A stretch of 20,108 bases of DNA from a virus, in IMG/VR virus record IMGVR_UViG_3300029258_000630, positions 1 to 20,108 of that record. One strand, given 5' to 3'. The position numbers and the translations under genes are program-made. Below, piece after piece: positions 5,132 to 13,464 of this stretch. Below the pieces are notes generated by a model. That model was not told the DNA's origin and did not search any database. It saw only the letters and a list, made by a program, of their open reading frames with translations. Positions within the stretch are counted from its first letter, which is position 1, and each line of letters starts with the position of its first letter.

Positions 5132-5887
5132 ATGGCAGAAGAGAATGTTTCTCAAGACATGGCCGGTGGCGATGATGTAGCAGAGTTGAAAACTCAACTC
5201 GAACAGGTAAGCAAAGCAAGAGATGATTTTAAGGGCGACATGTTTAAGTTCAAAGAACAAAACAAAGAGCTTGCAGAAAAACTTGAGGCTTTGCAAGAAC
5301 AGGTAATTTCAGATGAAGATAGGAAGTTTTTGGAAGAGCAAAAAGCTAAGATTAAAGAGCAACAGGAACTTGAGGCGCGTAAGGATGTTGATAGTTTAGA
5401 CAAACTACGTAAAGCCGAAATAGCGGAAGTTGCTAAACAGTCAGAGCAAGAAAAGAAAGAGCTGAAGAAACAGCTCGAAGCTAATCAACAGCTAATCCGA
5501 GACTTGACTATCAATTCAGAGATTACCAAAGTTGCGTCTGAGTTAGGCGCAGTTAAACCGGAGCAGATTGTGGCTTTGTTATCTTCACAGTTTGAAGTGG
5601 TGAGCGATAACGGAACTACAAAGATATTTGCCCCAGATGAAAATGGCGACCCTCGCAAAAGTGAGAATGGCGTTCTAGGTGTTGCGGATGTTGTAAAAGA
5701 TTTTCTTAACAGTAATCAGCACTTTCTTAGGGCTTCAGACCTCGCAGGCGGTACGGGTACAAAAGGAAGCACAAACCAAACGGCACAGCCTAACGCAAGT
5801 TTCGATACGGTCATGAGTGAAGTTGCAAAACGGAACCTTGACCCGTTACAAGCGGCGGCACAAGTGTCAGAAGTAATCAAAGGATAA
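5132..5887 (+). CDS. Capsid scaffolding protein (251 aa)
   Basis: Likely internal scaffold for procapsid assembly. Residues about 15-135 are almost entirely charged coiled coil (Lys/Glu/Gln rich), followed by a compact segment around SELGAVKPEQIVALLSSQF. A low-complexity Gly/Thr linker then leads to a short C-terminal helix (PLQAAAQVSEVIKG) that could bind the shell. This is the layout of the GP20 / minor structural scaffold group, and it lies directly before the major capsid gene. It is preceded by AAGGA with a suitable spacer. A 53-base gap upstream holds only a weak 5-bp hairpin (5079-5096). No protease motif was seen here or nearby, so maturation cleavage is not evident. Confidence 0.8.
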   Translation: MAEENVSQDMAGGDDVAELKTQLEQVSKARDDFKGDMFKFKEQNKELAEKLEALQEQVISDEDRKFLEEQKAKIKEQQELEARKDVDSLDKLRKAEIAEVAKQSEQEKKELKKQLEANQQLIRDLTINSEITKVASELGAVKPEQIVALLSSQFEVVSDNGTTKIFAPDENGDPRKSENGVLGVADVVKDFLNSNQHFLRASDLAGGTGTKGSTNQTAQPNASFDTVMSEVAKRNLDPLQAAAQVSEVIKG

Positions 5888-5890
5888 ACA

Positions 5891-7030
5891 ATGGCAGAAC
5901 TTAGCTATGACCACACGCTTGAGCGTGATTTATCTAAGAGCTATGAAGTTCTTAGACAGAAAAGCCCTATGCTTATCGGAATGATTGGCATGGGAAACGA
6001 AGCCACAAACACAAAACATGAGTGGGAGGAATTTCAGACAACACAAAACTCTGGTGTTTTAGCGGCGGCAGGACTTTCCGCAGGCGCAACAGCTTGGACA
6101 CCGACCACAGCAACTTTTTCTAATTTTGCAGTAGGTCAGATTTTAGCTATCGCAACTCCGGCAGGTCTCACTTATGCCGAAAGAGTGCGAGTAACGGCAG
6201 TTAATACCTCAACTATCACGGTTAGTCGTGGATGGGGTGCTACAACAGCAGGAACAATTACTGCAAGCTCGACGGTTAAAATGATATCTAATCCTAAGCT
6301 CGAAAACTCGGCTAAGGGTGATGACGACACAGACGTGCCTACTATCGTTGCTAACTACACGCAGATTTTCGCCAAAACAGCAGTTGTATCAAGAACGGCG
6401 CAGAACGTTAATAACTACCTGAACATGAGCCCGATACAGTTTGCAGAAATGCAACACCTCGACACGCTCAACAGAGACCTTAACAATGCGCTTATCTACG
6501 GCACACGCGAAACAGGTTCGGCATCTGTAACACGCACAGCAGGCGGTATGTTTGAATTTATTACATCAAGCGGTAACGTTGTTACGGCTGGTGCAACAGC
6601 TCTTACATCTGCTAAACTTAACAGTCTCGTTAAAGCTATCATTGAAGACGGTGGAACACCCGACACAATCGTATGCTCGCCGGGACATGCTCAGACTATT
6701 AGCGGTTGGAACAGTTCAGTTATTCAGACTGCACGCACAGACACCACGACCGGATACTACACACAGCGTTTCCAGAGTTCGCTCGGAATGATGGCTGGCG
6801 GCGGTATCTACAACATCGTACCTGACTTCAATATGCCTATGGACCAACTCCTGTTAGTTGATAGCTCAAGAGTAAAACTTGTACCGCTTCGCGGTGGACA
6901 GTTCCGCTCATGGGATGCAACTACACCAGGTCAAGACGGTATCGCAAGACGTATTCTTGGTGAATACACTTTTGAAATTCGTGACGGTCTTACTGCTCAC
7001 GGTCTTATCACCAATTTGAAACCAGCTTAA
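5891..7030 (+). CDS. Major capsid protein, SU10 / DUF5309 type (379 aa)
   Basis: HK97-fold shell protein resembling the SU10 major capsid family. Visible features are the N-terminal SPMLIGMIGMG segment with the following HEWEEFQ, and an inserted Ala/Thr-rich beta domain (about residues 55-135). The conserved QIFAKTAVVSRTAQNVNNY region follows (about 158-180), then LNRDLNNALIYG, and a C-terminal beta strand region ending in a GEYTFEIRDG-type segment. AAGGAT lies six bases before the ATG, a strong initiation site as expected for the most abundant virion protein. A GC-rich terminator follows directly. Length and position fit the family. Confidence 0.9.
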   Translation: MAELSYDHTLERDLSKSYEVLRQKSPMLIGMIGMGNEATNTKHEWEEFQTTQNSGVLAAAGLSAGATAWTPTTATFSNFAVGQILAIATPAGLTYAERVRVTAVNTSTITVSRGWGATTAGTITASSTVKMISNPKLENSAKGDDDTDVPTIVANYTQIFAKTAVVSRTAQNVNNYLNMSPIQFAEMQHLDTLNRDLNNALIYGTRETGSASVTRTAGGMFEFITSSGNVVTAGATALTSAKLNSLVKAIIEDGGTPDTIVCSPGHAQTISGWNSSVIQTARTDTTTGYYTQRFQSSLGMMAGGGIYNIVPDFNMPMDQLLLVDSSRVKLVPLRGGQFRSWDATTPGQDGIARRILGEYTFEIRDGLTAHGLITNLKPA

Positions 7031-7042
7031 TAGAATAACAAA

Positions 7043-7069
7043 GGGGGGTGAAACTCCCCCCACTTTTTT
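7043..7069 (+). terminator. Terminator after the major capsid gene
   Basis: GGGGGG (7043-7048) and CCCCCC (7056-7061) with loop TGAAACT are followed by AC and six Ts. It is a canonical intrinsic terminator that should end many messages after the capsid gene. It is nearly the same in design as the one after the major tail gene. Confidence 0.88.
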
Positions 7070-7087
7070 GTGAGAGGAAAAGAGATT

Positions 7088-8179
7088 ATGAGAGATATTT
7101 ACGCGAGACAAGTGCAAATTGAAAAGGCTTTGAAAGAAGCTAACCCGGTGCAAAAATCACATTGTCATCTGGAGAAAGAGGGTTTATGCCCTAAGTCATT
7201 TGTCAAGCCATGCGGTAAACAAACGGGAATTGAATACATTAAAGTTGATGAAGATAAAAAGAGCGGTCAGATAATGACCGTTAGAAACTGGACACAGCAC
7301 GGCGCGGATAACGAGCCTTACTGCTGGGGGCGTTTACGTTCTGCTCATGAGGCAACTTGGGAAGCTAATTTTCAAGCAAACAAAAAGCGTATCAAGAAGA
7401 TGTTTCCTAAAGGTAGACCTGATGACGATGCACCAAAGTTCGGTCAAACGGGATACTTGCTAGGCAACGGCCCCGGTCTTAAAATTAATAAAGACTTGCT
7501 TAAACATGTTAAAGGTGATATTTGGGGTTGTAACAGGCACGGCGATTTAGATATTGACTTAGATTACTACATGGTTTTAGATGCTAAGTGTAAAGATTAT
7601 GAAACGTCTATCAAGAAACTTAACGATGATGTTATACCAGTTATGAGCGTGTTTGCTAATCCTGAAGTAACGAAACATTTCAATTCTGAAAACATCTTGT
7701 GGTACAACGTCTGGGGTGCCGGTTCAAAGTTGTGGAGTAACGTAAATAGGCTTGCAGAAAAGAAATTTGGCGTTGATAGCTTCTCTAAACTCGATAGCGG
7801 TTTTAACGTCTGTTACTCGATGTTACATGCAATGTATAAAATGGGATACGAAAAAATTGTCATACTCGGTATGGATTATGCTTTCTCGGGCGGTTATGAA
7901 TACTTCAACTCAGATGAACCGTTTATTGTAAAAGACAAAAGCGGCAAGTTTTTGATGGATGAAAAAATCAGAGCCAAATACGAGGGTATGGGTGGGATTT
8001 TCGAGACTAAAGATATGTATAATCAGGTGGCGTTTACCTGTAAGCCAATGAAGATGGCATTAACAATGATGCAGACTGCCATGTTTTGGCTAAAAGATAA
8101 TGTTGAGATAGTTAATTGCACAGAGGCGGGAATAGATTTAGGGATACCGAATGAGCCGCTCGAAAGAAATTTGGGATGA
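7088..8179 (+). CDS. DUF115 / MptE-like protein, possible glycosylation enzyme (363 aa)
   Basis: The core resembles the DUF115 domain shared by archaeal 6-hydroxymethylpterin diphosphokinase MptE and bacterial flagellar Maf proteins. It has a nucleotide-binding-like glycine motif GNGPGLK (residues 126-132), DIWGCNR (144-150), DYYMVLDAK (about 157-165), and ILGMDYAFSG (about 259-268). An N-terminal part of about 110 residues has several Cys/His (CHLEKEGLCP, PCGKQ, a later PYCWG) and may bind metal. ATG 7088 is chosen over GTG 7070, since AGAGGA lies between them and 7070 touches the terminator. The activity is not established; transferring or activating a sugar or nucleotide for virion or host modification is an inference. 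The 3' end overlaps the next gene by 29 bases. Confidence 0.68.
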   Translation: MRDIYARQVQIEKALKEANPVQKSHCHLEKEGLCPKSFVKPCGKQTGIEYIKVDEDKKSGQIMTVRNWTQHGADNEPYCWGRLRSAHEATWEANFQANKKRIKKMFPKGRPDDDAPKFGQTGYLLGNGPGLKINKDLLKHVKGDIWGCNRHGDLDIDLDYYMVLDAKCKDYETSIKKLNDDVIPVMSVFANPEVTKHFNSENILWYNVWGAGSKLWSNVNRLAEKKFGVDSFSKLDSGFNVCYSMLHAMYKMGYEKIVILGMDYAFSGGYEYFNSDEPFIVKDKSGKFLMDEKIRAKYEGMGGIFETKDMYNQVAFTCKPMKMALTMMQTAMFWLKDNVEIVNCTEAGIDLGIPNEPLERNLG

Positions 8180-8357
8180 AGTTGATGTCTGGTTTAACAG
8201 TAGAGGCCGCTACTTGGGATACTTTGGCAGACATAATTGGAAAGGTAAGTGCGTAAGAATGAAGTTTGAAAACTTTCAAGAGTTTTTAGCGATACCGAAA
8301 GAAGCGCGTTTTTACGGTCGTGCCTTGTTGTTTGGAGAAAAGGTAGATGTCGAATAA
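8151..8357 (+). CDS. Small hypothetical protein (68 aa)
   Basis: Unrecognised. The product is soluble, aromatic-rich and basic (WFNSRGRYLGYFGRHNWKGK), with no zinc ligands or membrane segment. It begins inside the end of the preceding gene, with AGGG about six bases before the ATG, and overlaps the next small gene by 11 bases. It is therefore part of a tightly coupled string after the DUF115 gene. Function unknown. Confidence 0.6.
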   Translation: MSRSKEIWDEVDVWFNSRGRYLGYFGRHNWKGKCVRMKFENFQEFLAIPKEARFYGRALLFGEKVDVE

Positions 8358-8523
8358 AACTGAATTATGGCAACAGATAGCGTCTAACTACGGCGTGAGC
8401 AACACGTCAGGTTTAAGCGACCTAGAGTGCTTGCGTCAGATTGTTAAACTTACTGACTACGCCGAATATGCAAGCGTTAACTTTGTCGAAGGTTTAAGAA
8501 TTTTTGCGGATGCGACAGCATGA
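8347..8523 (+). CDS. Small hypothetical protein (58 aa)
   Basis: A short frame with ATG at 8347 and TGA at 8521-8523 reads MSNKTELWQQIASNYG, then a Leu/Ile-rich helical part with DLECLRQIVKLTDYAEYAS. It fills exactly the gap between its neighbours, overlapping the upstream gene by 11 bases and the downstream start by ATGA. That packing is the main support for its being real. The composition is ordinary for the phage. Function unknown; a small helical adaptor is all that can be said. Confidence 0.6.
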   Translation: MSNKTELWQQIASNYGVSNTSGLSDLECLRQIVKLTDYAEYASVNFVEGLRIFADATA

Positions 8524-8897
8524 AAAAACTTTGTATTATACTTGCGTTATCTCTCGGCTCTTGTGCTGTGGCTCAAGGCGTTGCAAGTGCGGGGCTGTGG
8601 TGTATCGGTCAGTTTCTTGATAGCGAGAGACACGCCGAAAATAAAGCTGAGCTAAAAAAGATTAACAGCGGAATTTACGATATTAAATCTGCTATTGCTT
8701 ACAATAAAGCACAGCAAGAAAAACTTAGCGGTGAAGTTGTTAAAAAAGATGATATACCGGTTGAAGAAGTGGGCTACGGTTTAGCAGGCTTATTTACTTT
8801 GATTGGTGGTTGGATAAAAAGAAAAAAATTAGCGGAGTTAATCGGCAAAGTGAAGCCGTTACTAAAAAAGCTCCCTGATATGAAGTGGAGACAATAA
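8520..8897 (+). CDS. Small lipobox / membrane protein (125 aa)
   Basis: The N-terminus KKLCIILALSLGSC has a basic start, a hydrophobic core and a lipobox-like LGSC with Cys15, suggesting export and lipid attachment or at least a membrane anchor. A helical charged segment follows (about 34-70), then a second hydrophobic stretch at about 84-99 (VGYGLAGLFTLIGGWI) and a strongly basic C-terminus. Such architecture is seen in phage lysis proteins (holin or spanin-like) and in superinfection-exclusion lipoproteins, but no family is recognised. The ATG overlaps the previous stop (ATGA). Its place among head genes is unusual for a lysis gene. Confidence 0.6.
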   Translation: MKKLCIILALSLGSCAVAQGVASAGLWCIGQFLDSERHAENKAELKKINSGIYDIKSAIAYNKAQQEKLSGEVVKKDDIPVEEVGYGLAGLFTLIGGWIKRKKLAELIGKVKPLLKKLPDMKWRQ

Positions 8898-8898
8898 G

Positions 8899-11241
8899 AT
8901 GGCAACGACTTTAGGATGGACTGCGGCAAGTAATATAACAGACGGCGAGTATAACGTTATCTTGGCTGGTAGTTCAACGTCTACTCTGCAACTAAGACAC
9001 GCTGGCGGCAAAGACTGCGGCGATCTGTTTAATGCTTTTGACGTTACCGACAGCGGCGACATGTTAAACCGCTGGACTTATCTCAAGAATGAAACTGCCG
9101 GTTCAGGCTCGGTTACTTATAAGGCCGGTGTTGTCGGTGGTGGCGGCGGTATTCAGTTGGGTATCAGTAAGACGGCGGGTGCGGGTAATGAAAGCGCGGC
9201 ATCTTGGGTTGTTCGACCACTAAAGAAAATATATGACACGGGCGATGATTACTGGTTTGCTACGATATACAAAGACGGTGCTGATGATAGTTACAATATT
9301 TTCGGTGCGGGTTTAACGCAAACGTTATATCCGACAGAAGAAACTGGAGCAAACGTTTTTCAATATGGTTGGTTTGCGGCAGTTTACGAAATAAGCGGCA
9401 CACTTTACGCAAGATCTTTTTTGAACACTTCTACGGGTTCTGGTTCTGCTAGTCGTGTTGACGTTAAAGCCGCAACAGCAATAACAGCAACGGCGGGATA
9501 TTACATCATTGCTAAGTGTATCCATACGCAGTCTGACGACACTTATAGAACCGCTTGGTTTGAAGGTCAAACAATTCAGCAGGCTTTCACACGTGCCGAA
9601 GCGTGGACTTCGGGAAGTGCTTCAGCGTTGACTGGATATTTGACTGAGGGTTCGGTTGTTAGTTCTGCCACAATATCTTTCGCTTACTACACAGCAGGAT
9701 ACAGGCTAAATTATGACGAAAGCGCAACAGGAAATTTTTACACAGATTATTACGGCATGGACGGCGATGTCTGCCATTGGTACGTGCCACACTTCGGCAA
9801 TGCAAATGATTGTGGATTATGGAACACGTTAGAGGTGCCGAGTGCCGGAGGTCAAACTAAAAACGGATGGACTTTTACGCTTGACGGTGGCGCGGCTTCA
9901 ACGGGTGCGCTTTATAATTCTTATGTTGAATTTTCAATCAAACGTGAAAATAGCGAGACAAAGGTTTTCGGATATACTCACGACACAGACCAAACAATAA
10001 CACAAGAAAGTACTTCTAAATACATATTTGGCAAGTTTAGTTTTGGTGCAAATAATGTAGACGATGCTTGGCGTTACGGCTTTTTCAATTCAACTACGAA
10101 TGACTGTGCAACCAACGGGCACTCCGTAGCGAGTAACTCAAGTGGTAATTTCTTTACTTGCATCAACGGCGTAGCCGGCGCAACAACAACCGCAACATTT
10201 ACAGCCGATACAGATTATTGGATTAGGCTTGAGATTGATGAGGGCACGTCATATCTCGACATTTTCACAGGTTCGTCTACACGTTCAACAGTTGACGCGG
10301 GGCGCGGTGCTGGTGATGTTGACAGCAACACACGAGACATATCAAGTGCAACTATTAGCTGTGATGAGGTTGGCCTTAGAAATACTAACCGCACAGGTGC
10401 GAACGCAACTATGACGATGAAGGGCTACGAAACGGAGGGCAATGCTCATGCTGAACATGCTGACGGGGTGCATGATGGGTGGTATCCCGACGTAATAGCA
10501 ACCGGCGACTTTCAGCAGTTTGACGGCGCGTCTTTATATACAATAGATTACTCGACGTTCTCTGCAACACAAACAGGCGACACGCTTTTCAGACGAAAGC
10601 TCGATACTGATAATGACGGCACAGCAGACGACTTGACCGGTGCTTGGCTTAATGCCAGCGGAACTGCGGCACTCTCCGCCGAAGATGCTTACGGTATGTT
10701 GTTTGAGTTTAACCTAGACCCGACTGACACAACGGCAACCGTAACAGTAATTAGCCTTGATGGCGATGTTGATACCGAAGCTCCCGATGTTGATTATCTG
10801 TTAGTCAGAAAGAACATCGAGCAAGCCTATTACGCTGTTGGATATGAAATGAGCGATAACTCAGAAGTACAGTATGGTGAGATTAGAGTTTCGGACGATG
10901 GTGGCTCAACATTTAAGATTGTTGATTGGAACGACACAACTAAGAAAAAAGTTGGAACAGATTTTGCTTCTTACACAGCAGGCAATAGCTACAAAATACT
11001 GAATGAAGGCGTAACTCAAGACCCGTCTCCGATAGTTGAGTATGGCGATGTTACAACAATTAGACCGGTTAACTTAGGTTATAGCTCAGGCGCAACATTG
11101 CTTATACAAGTTAGAGCTACTGACGTTGGTTCTAACGCTTCAGGTTGGGTAACGGCTACTGACTTTGGAACTACGCCGGACGTAAGCGGTAAGAATGAAA
11201 TAGAATTGCTTGAAATTATAGCACAGAACACATCACCGTAA
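8899..11241 (+). CDS. Large beta-rich virion protein, probable fibre or decoration (780 aa)
   Basis: No family can be named with certainty. The sequence is rich in Gly, Ser, Thr, Asn and Tyr and low in Lys, typical of beta structure on virion surfaces. Two regions (about residues 30-275 and 310-520) look like LamG/concanavalin-type jelly rolls, with alternating aromatic strands such as DDYWFATIYKDG and TDYWIRLEIDEG. Near residue 569 there is a DTDNDGTADD segment resembling Ca2+-binding loops of thrombospondin type 3 repeats. The C-terminal 150 residues look like another beta domain. The gene lies between capsid and head-closure genes, so a head fibre, capsid decoration or adhesin is plausible. 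A tail fibre would normally be further downstream. Confidence 0.6.
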   Translation: MATTLGWTAASNITDGEYNVILAGSSTSTLQLRHAGGKDCGDLFNAFDVTDSGDMLNRWTYLKNETAGSGSVTYKAGVVGGGGGIQLGISKTAGAGNESAASWVVRPLKKIYDTGDDYWFATIYKDGADDSYNIFGAGLTQTLYPTEETGANVFQYGWFAAVYEISGTLYARSFLNTSTGSGSASRVDVKAATAITATAGYYIIAKCIHTQSDDTYRTAWFEGQTIQQAFTRAEAWTSGSASALTGYLTEGSVVSSATISFAYYTAGYRLNYDESATGNFYTDYYGMDGDVCHWYVPHFGNANDCGLWNTLEVPSAGGQTKNGWTFTLDGGAASTGALYNSYVEFSIKRENSETKVFGYTHDTDQTITQESTSKYIFGKFSFGANNVDDAWRYGFFNSTTNDCATNGHSVASNSSGNFFTCINGVAGATTTATFTADTDYWIRLEIDEGTSYLDIFTGSSTRSTVDAGRGAGDVDSNTRDISSATISCDEVGLRNTNRTGANATMTMKGYETEGNAHAEHADGVHDGWYPDVIATGDFQQFDGASLYTIDYSTFSATQTGDTLFRRKLDTDNDGTADDLTGAWLNASGTAALSAEDAYGMLFEFNLDPTDTTATVTVISLDGDVDTEAPDVDYLLVRKNIEQAYYAVGYEMSDNSEVQYGEIRVSDDGGSTFKIVDWNDTTKKKVGTDFASYTAGNSYKILNEGVTQDPSPIVEYGDVTTIRPVNLGYSSGATLLIQVRATDVGSNASGWVTATDFGTTPDVSGKNEIELLEIIAQNTSP

Positions 11242-11250
11242 GGGTTTGAA

Positions 11251-11466
11251 ATGACACCAAACGTAGACGAAAAACTGTGTAACGAAAGAACTAAACACCT
11301 TGCAGACGCGGTACACGATTTGAACTGCACTTGCGAGAAGATAAACAGACACCTTGAAAGATTAAGTGAGCACGAAATTAAGATAATGTATCTTGAGAAG
11401 GTTGTTTACGGTACGCTCGGTACGGCGGTGCTTGCCCTAATAACGTCTTTTGTGAGAATGATATGA
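11251..11466 (+). CDS. Small coiled-coil membrane protein (71 aa)
   Basis: A soluble helical region with heptads (about residues 20-50: INRHLERLSEHEIKIMYLEK) is followed by one C-terminal membrane segment (VVYGTLGTAVLALITSFV, about 51-68). This layout resembles the small XhlA-type proteins that partner holins, though it lacks any decisive motif. AAGGG precedes the ATG. The stop TGA overlaps the ATG of the head-closure gene. It might act in lysis, in membrane anchoring of neighbours, or be unrelated; the resemblance is architectural only. Confidence 0.6.
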   Translation: MTPNVDEKLCNERTKHLADAVHDLNCTCEKINRHLERLSEHEIKIMYLEKVVYGTLGTAVLALITSFVRMI

Positions 11467-11795
11467 TGTTAGATTGTGGATTTGGCCCTCATGCTGTTGT
11501 TGTAACAATTAAGACCGAGACAGGCAGAACCTCAACGGGTGCCCCGACATACAACACAACGTCATCTACGATATACGGAACGTGGGAAGATAAATCAGGC
11601 GGTCTTGTCATTACGCTAGGCTCGGCTGAAGACAAACGTATTGATGCAATGTATTACACCTCGAACGACCTAGTTAATAGTGCTGATAAGTTTACTTATG
11701 CAAGCAAGGACTACGTGTCTGCATTTGTAAAACGTGTTTATAGACCGTCTGGCGTTTTAAGTCATTACGAAGTTGGGTTAAGGGAGGATACTTAA
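11463..11795 (+). CDS. Head closure / stopper-like protein (110 aa)
   Basis: A short, beta-rich protein of the usual length for head-tail joining proteins of the SPP1 gp16 / stopper type, which close the connector after packaging. It has an N-terminal strand with a TIKTETGRTSTGAPTYN loop, a central WEDKSGG turn, and C-terminal strands ending YEVGLRED. The assignment rests mostly on position: the gene precedes an HK97 gp10-like protein and a tail terminator, the conserved order in siphophages. The first ATG (11463) overlaps the previous stop; a second ATG follows at once. Confidence 0.6.
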   Translation: MMLDCGFGPHAVVVTIKTETGRTSTGAPTYNTTSSTIYGTWEDKSGGLVITLGSAEDKRIDAMYYTSNDLVNSADKFTYASKDYVSAFVKRVYRPSGVLSHYEVGLREDT

Positions 11796-12224
11796 TTGGT
11801 AGCACCTCTTGACAAACAGCTTGCGAGAGCGGCGAAAGAAATTGAAAAGCTCGTCAAAAAAGAAAGACAGCTTTATCTTGATGCCGTGTTTGGTGTTGTG
11901 GGTGATAACATGGTTTTGGAGATTAAAGAAGCTACGCCAGTTAGAACAGGTGCGTTAAGAGCGGCTACGATTGTTGAGCCTGATAGACCCGCAGAAAAGC
12001 TAGAAATAGTTAACAACCAGAGTTATGCGGCGGCGGTTGAGTTTGGTGACACTTCACTAGCCGGTAAAGACGACGGCTCAGACTTAGTTGAAAGACCGAC
12101 AGGAGAGATAAGCCCGAAGCCTAGACCGGCGGCAATGTTTCAAAAGGGTATCGATTGGGCTAAGAAGAATTTAGAAAAAGAAGTGGCTGAACTTATGGAA
12201 GATTTACAGAAGAGGCGACTATGA
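11796..12224 (+). CDS. HK97 gp10-like tail-joining protein (142 aa)
   Basis: Matches the HK97 gp10 / tail component pattern: an N-terminal helix of Lys/Glu, then EIKEATPVRTGALRAATIVE, the characteristic TPVRTG-LR motif, followed by NNQSYAAAVEFG. The C-terminal part carries PRPAAMFQKGIDWAKKNL, equivalent to the family's RPF-- segment. The start is a TTG directly after the previous stop, supported by AGGGAGG at 11780-11786. It probably forms a ring between head connector and tail terminator. The stop overlaps the next ATG. Confidence 0.85.
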   Translation: MVAPLDKQLARAAKEIEKLVKKERQLYLDAVFGVVGDNMVLEIKEATPVRTGALRAATIVEPDRPAEKLEIVNNQSYAAAVEFGDTSLAGKDDGSDLVERPTGEISPKPRPAAMFQKGIDWAKKNLEKEVAELMEDLQKRRL

Positions 12225-12655
12225 GCAGTCAAGTTAAGATACGAGAACAGATTTATGCGGCGTTGAATGTTTCGGCAGTAACGTCAACTCATAATCTATA
12301 TCCTGAGTTACAAACACCCGAAGAAGAAGTTTTTCCGCGAGCTACTTGGCTTGTGTTAGACAATCTTTATAGCGGTGATGAAAAAATTTATAACAATAAA
12401 CATTACTCTTTGGCTGAAACTGTGGTTCAGTTGAAGGTTTATGAGGCGGCTGATACAAATACAGAAGACCCGGAAGCCGAAGCCGCCACAATGCTTGAGA
12501 CGATGCGCCGGTTGATATCCCCTGCAAATTTAACCGATGCGACTTTCAAGGTTGGTAAGACGGAAGTTCAATCAGAGAGTTCTCTGAGAGACGCTAACGG
12601 CGTGTGGATTGCCATAGGCCGATACCGGGTTTTATGGAACATGCAAAATACATAA
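12221..12655 (+). CDS. Tail terminator / completion protein (144 aa)
   Basis: The length and position (between the gp10-like protein and the major tail protein) are those of the tail terminator that caps the tail tube and docks it to the head. The sequence has an N-terminal helix (VKIREQIYAALN), an alternating strand region with FPRATWLVLDN, a helix with AATMLETMRRLI, and a final strand IAIGRYRVLWNMQ. This resembles the lambda gpU-like fold. There is no distinctive motif, so the call is mainly by order and fold impression. The ATG overlaps the previous TGA. Confidence 0.65.
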   Translation: MSSQVKIREQIYAALNVSAVTSTHNLYPELQTPEEEVFPRATWLVLDNLYSGDEKIYNNKHYSLAETVVQLKVYEAADTNTEDPEAEAATMLETMRRLISPANLTDATFKVGKTEVQSESSLRDANGVWIAIGRYRVLWNMQNT

Positions 12656-12665
12656 AGGATAACAC

Positions 12666-13457
12666 ATGGCTTTATCAAGACGTGTAGGAGAAGATGGCCT
12701 TTATACGCTTGGCGGCGGAACTTTGCTTTTTTCCGAGACTGACACATCAAAAGTTGGTGATGAGCTCGGTTACAATAGCTTAGGTAATATGTCAAGTGTG
12801 GAGGCGACATTTGACCCTGAAACATTAGAACACTTTACCTCGCAGAGTGGTAAACGTGTTAAAGATGAAGAAGTGGTATCACAGCTTAACGGAACGTTAA
12901 CCATGACGGTTGACGAGCTCTCCGTTGAAAATGTGCGTTACTTCTTTTACGGTGGTTCTGTAAGTGATGTTGCGGCTACAACAGCCGTTTCGTCGACTGC
13001 TTACGGTACTATTGGTTCGATTAAAGACCTTTACTTACCGAGAAAAGGCGCAGATAACGTTGTAGTTAAATCGGCAGGCGGTACAACTACTTACTCAGTT
13101 ACGACTGATTACACAGTTGGCACGGCTTACGAAATGACATATATTCGATGGGTTTCTACTGGCTCTATTGGAGACGGTGATGAAATTCTTGTTGAATACG
13201 ACTACACAGAAGATGCAAACAAGAAATTTGACGTGCTTGACACTACTCAGAGGCGCGGAAAAGCACAGCTTATTCTACGTTCTGATGCGGGTCAAAACAT
13301 GCGTTGGATTATCCCGCTTTGTCAGTTAAACGCTTCGGGTGCTTTCGGATACACCGGCGATGATTGGACAGAGTTCACTCTTGAACTTGCATTGCTTGAA
13401 GACAGCTCAGGTGGTTTCGGTTATATCGAAATGCCTAGCGAGAAGTGGAACACATAA
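12666..13457 (+). CDS. Major tail protein (263 aa)
   Basis: Subunit of the tail tube stacked around the tape measure. Support includes its place before the frameshifted chaperone pair, a strong ribosome binding site (AAAGGAT), and a private terminator immediately after. The beta-rich sequence has a long strand pair around MTMTVDELSVENVRYFFYGG and a C-terminal LPLCQL-type strand region (IIPLCQLNASGAFGY). A segment at about 115-185 with SVTTDYTVGT and GDEILVEYDYTED may be an inserted beta domain. The length fits siphovirus major tail proteins with an extra domain. Confidence 0.82.
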   Translation: MALSRRVGEDGLYTLGGGTLLFSETDTSKVGDELGYNSLGNMSSVEATFDPETLEHFTSQSGKRVKDEEVVSQLNGTLTMTVDELSVENVRYFFYGGSVSDVAATTAVSSTAYGTIGSIKDLYLPRKGADNVVVKSAGGTTTYSVTTDYTVGTAYEMTYIRWVSTGSIGDGDEILVEYDYTEDANKKFDVLDTTQRRGKAQLILRSDAGQNMRWIIPLCQLNASGAFGYTGDDWTEFTLELALLEDSSGGFGYIEMPSEKWNT

Positions 13458-13464
13458 GCATAAA

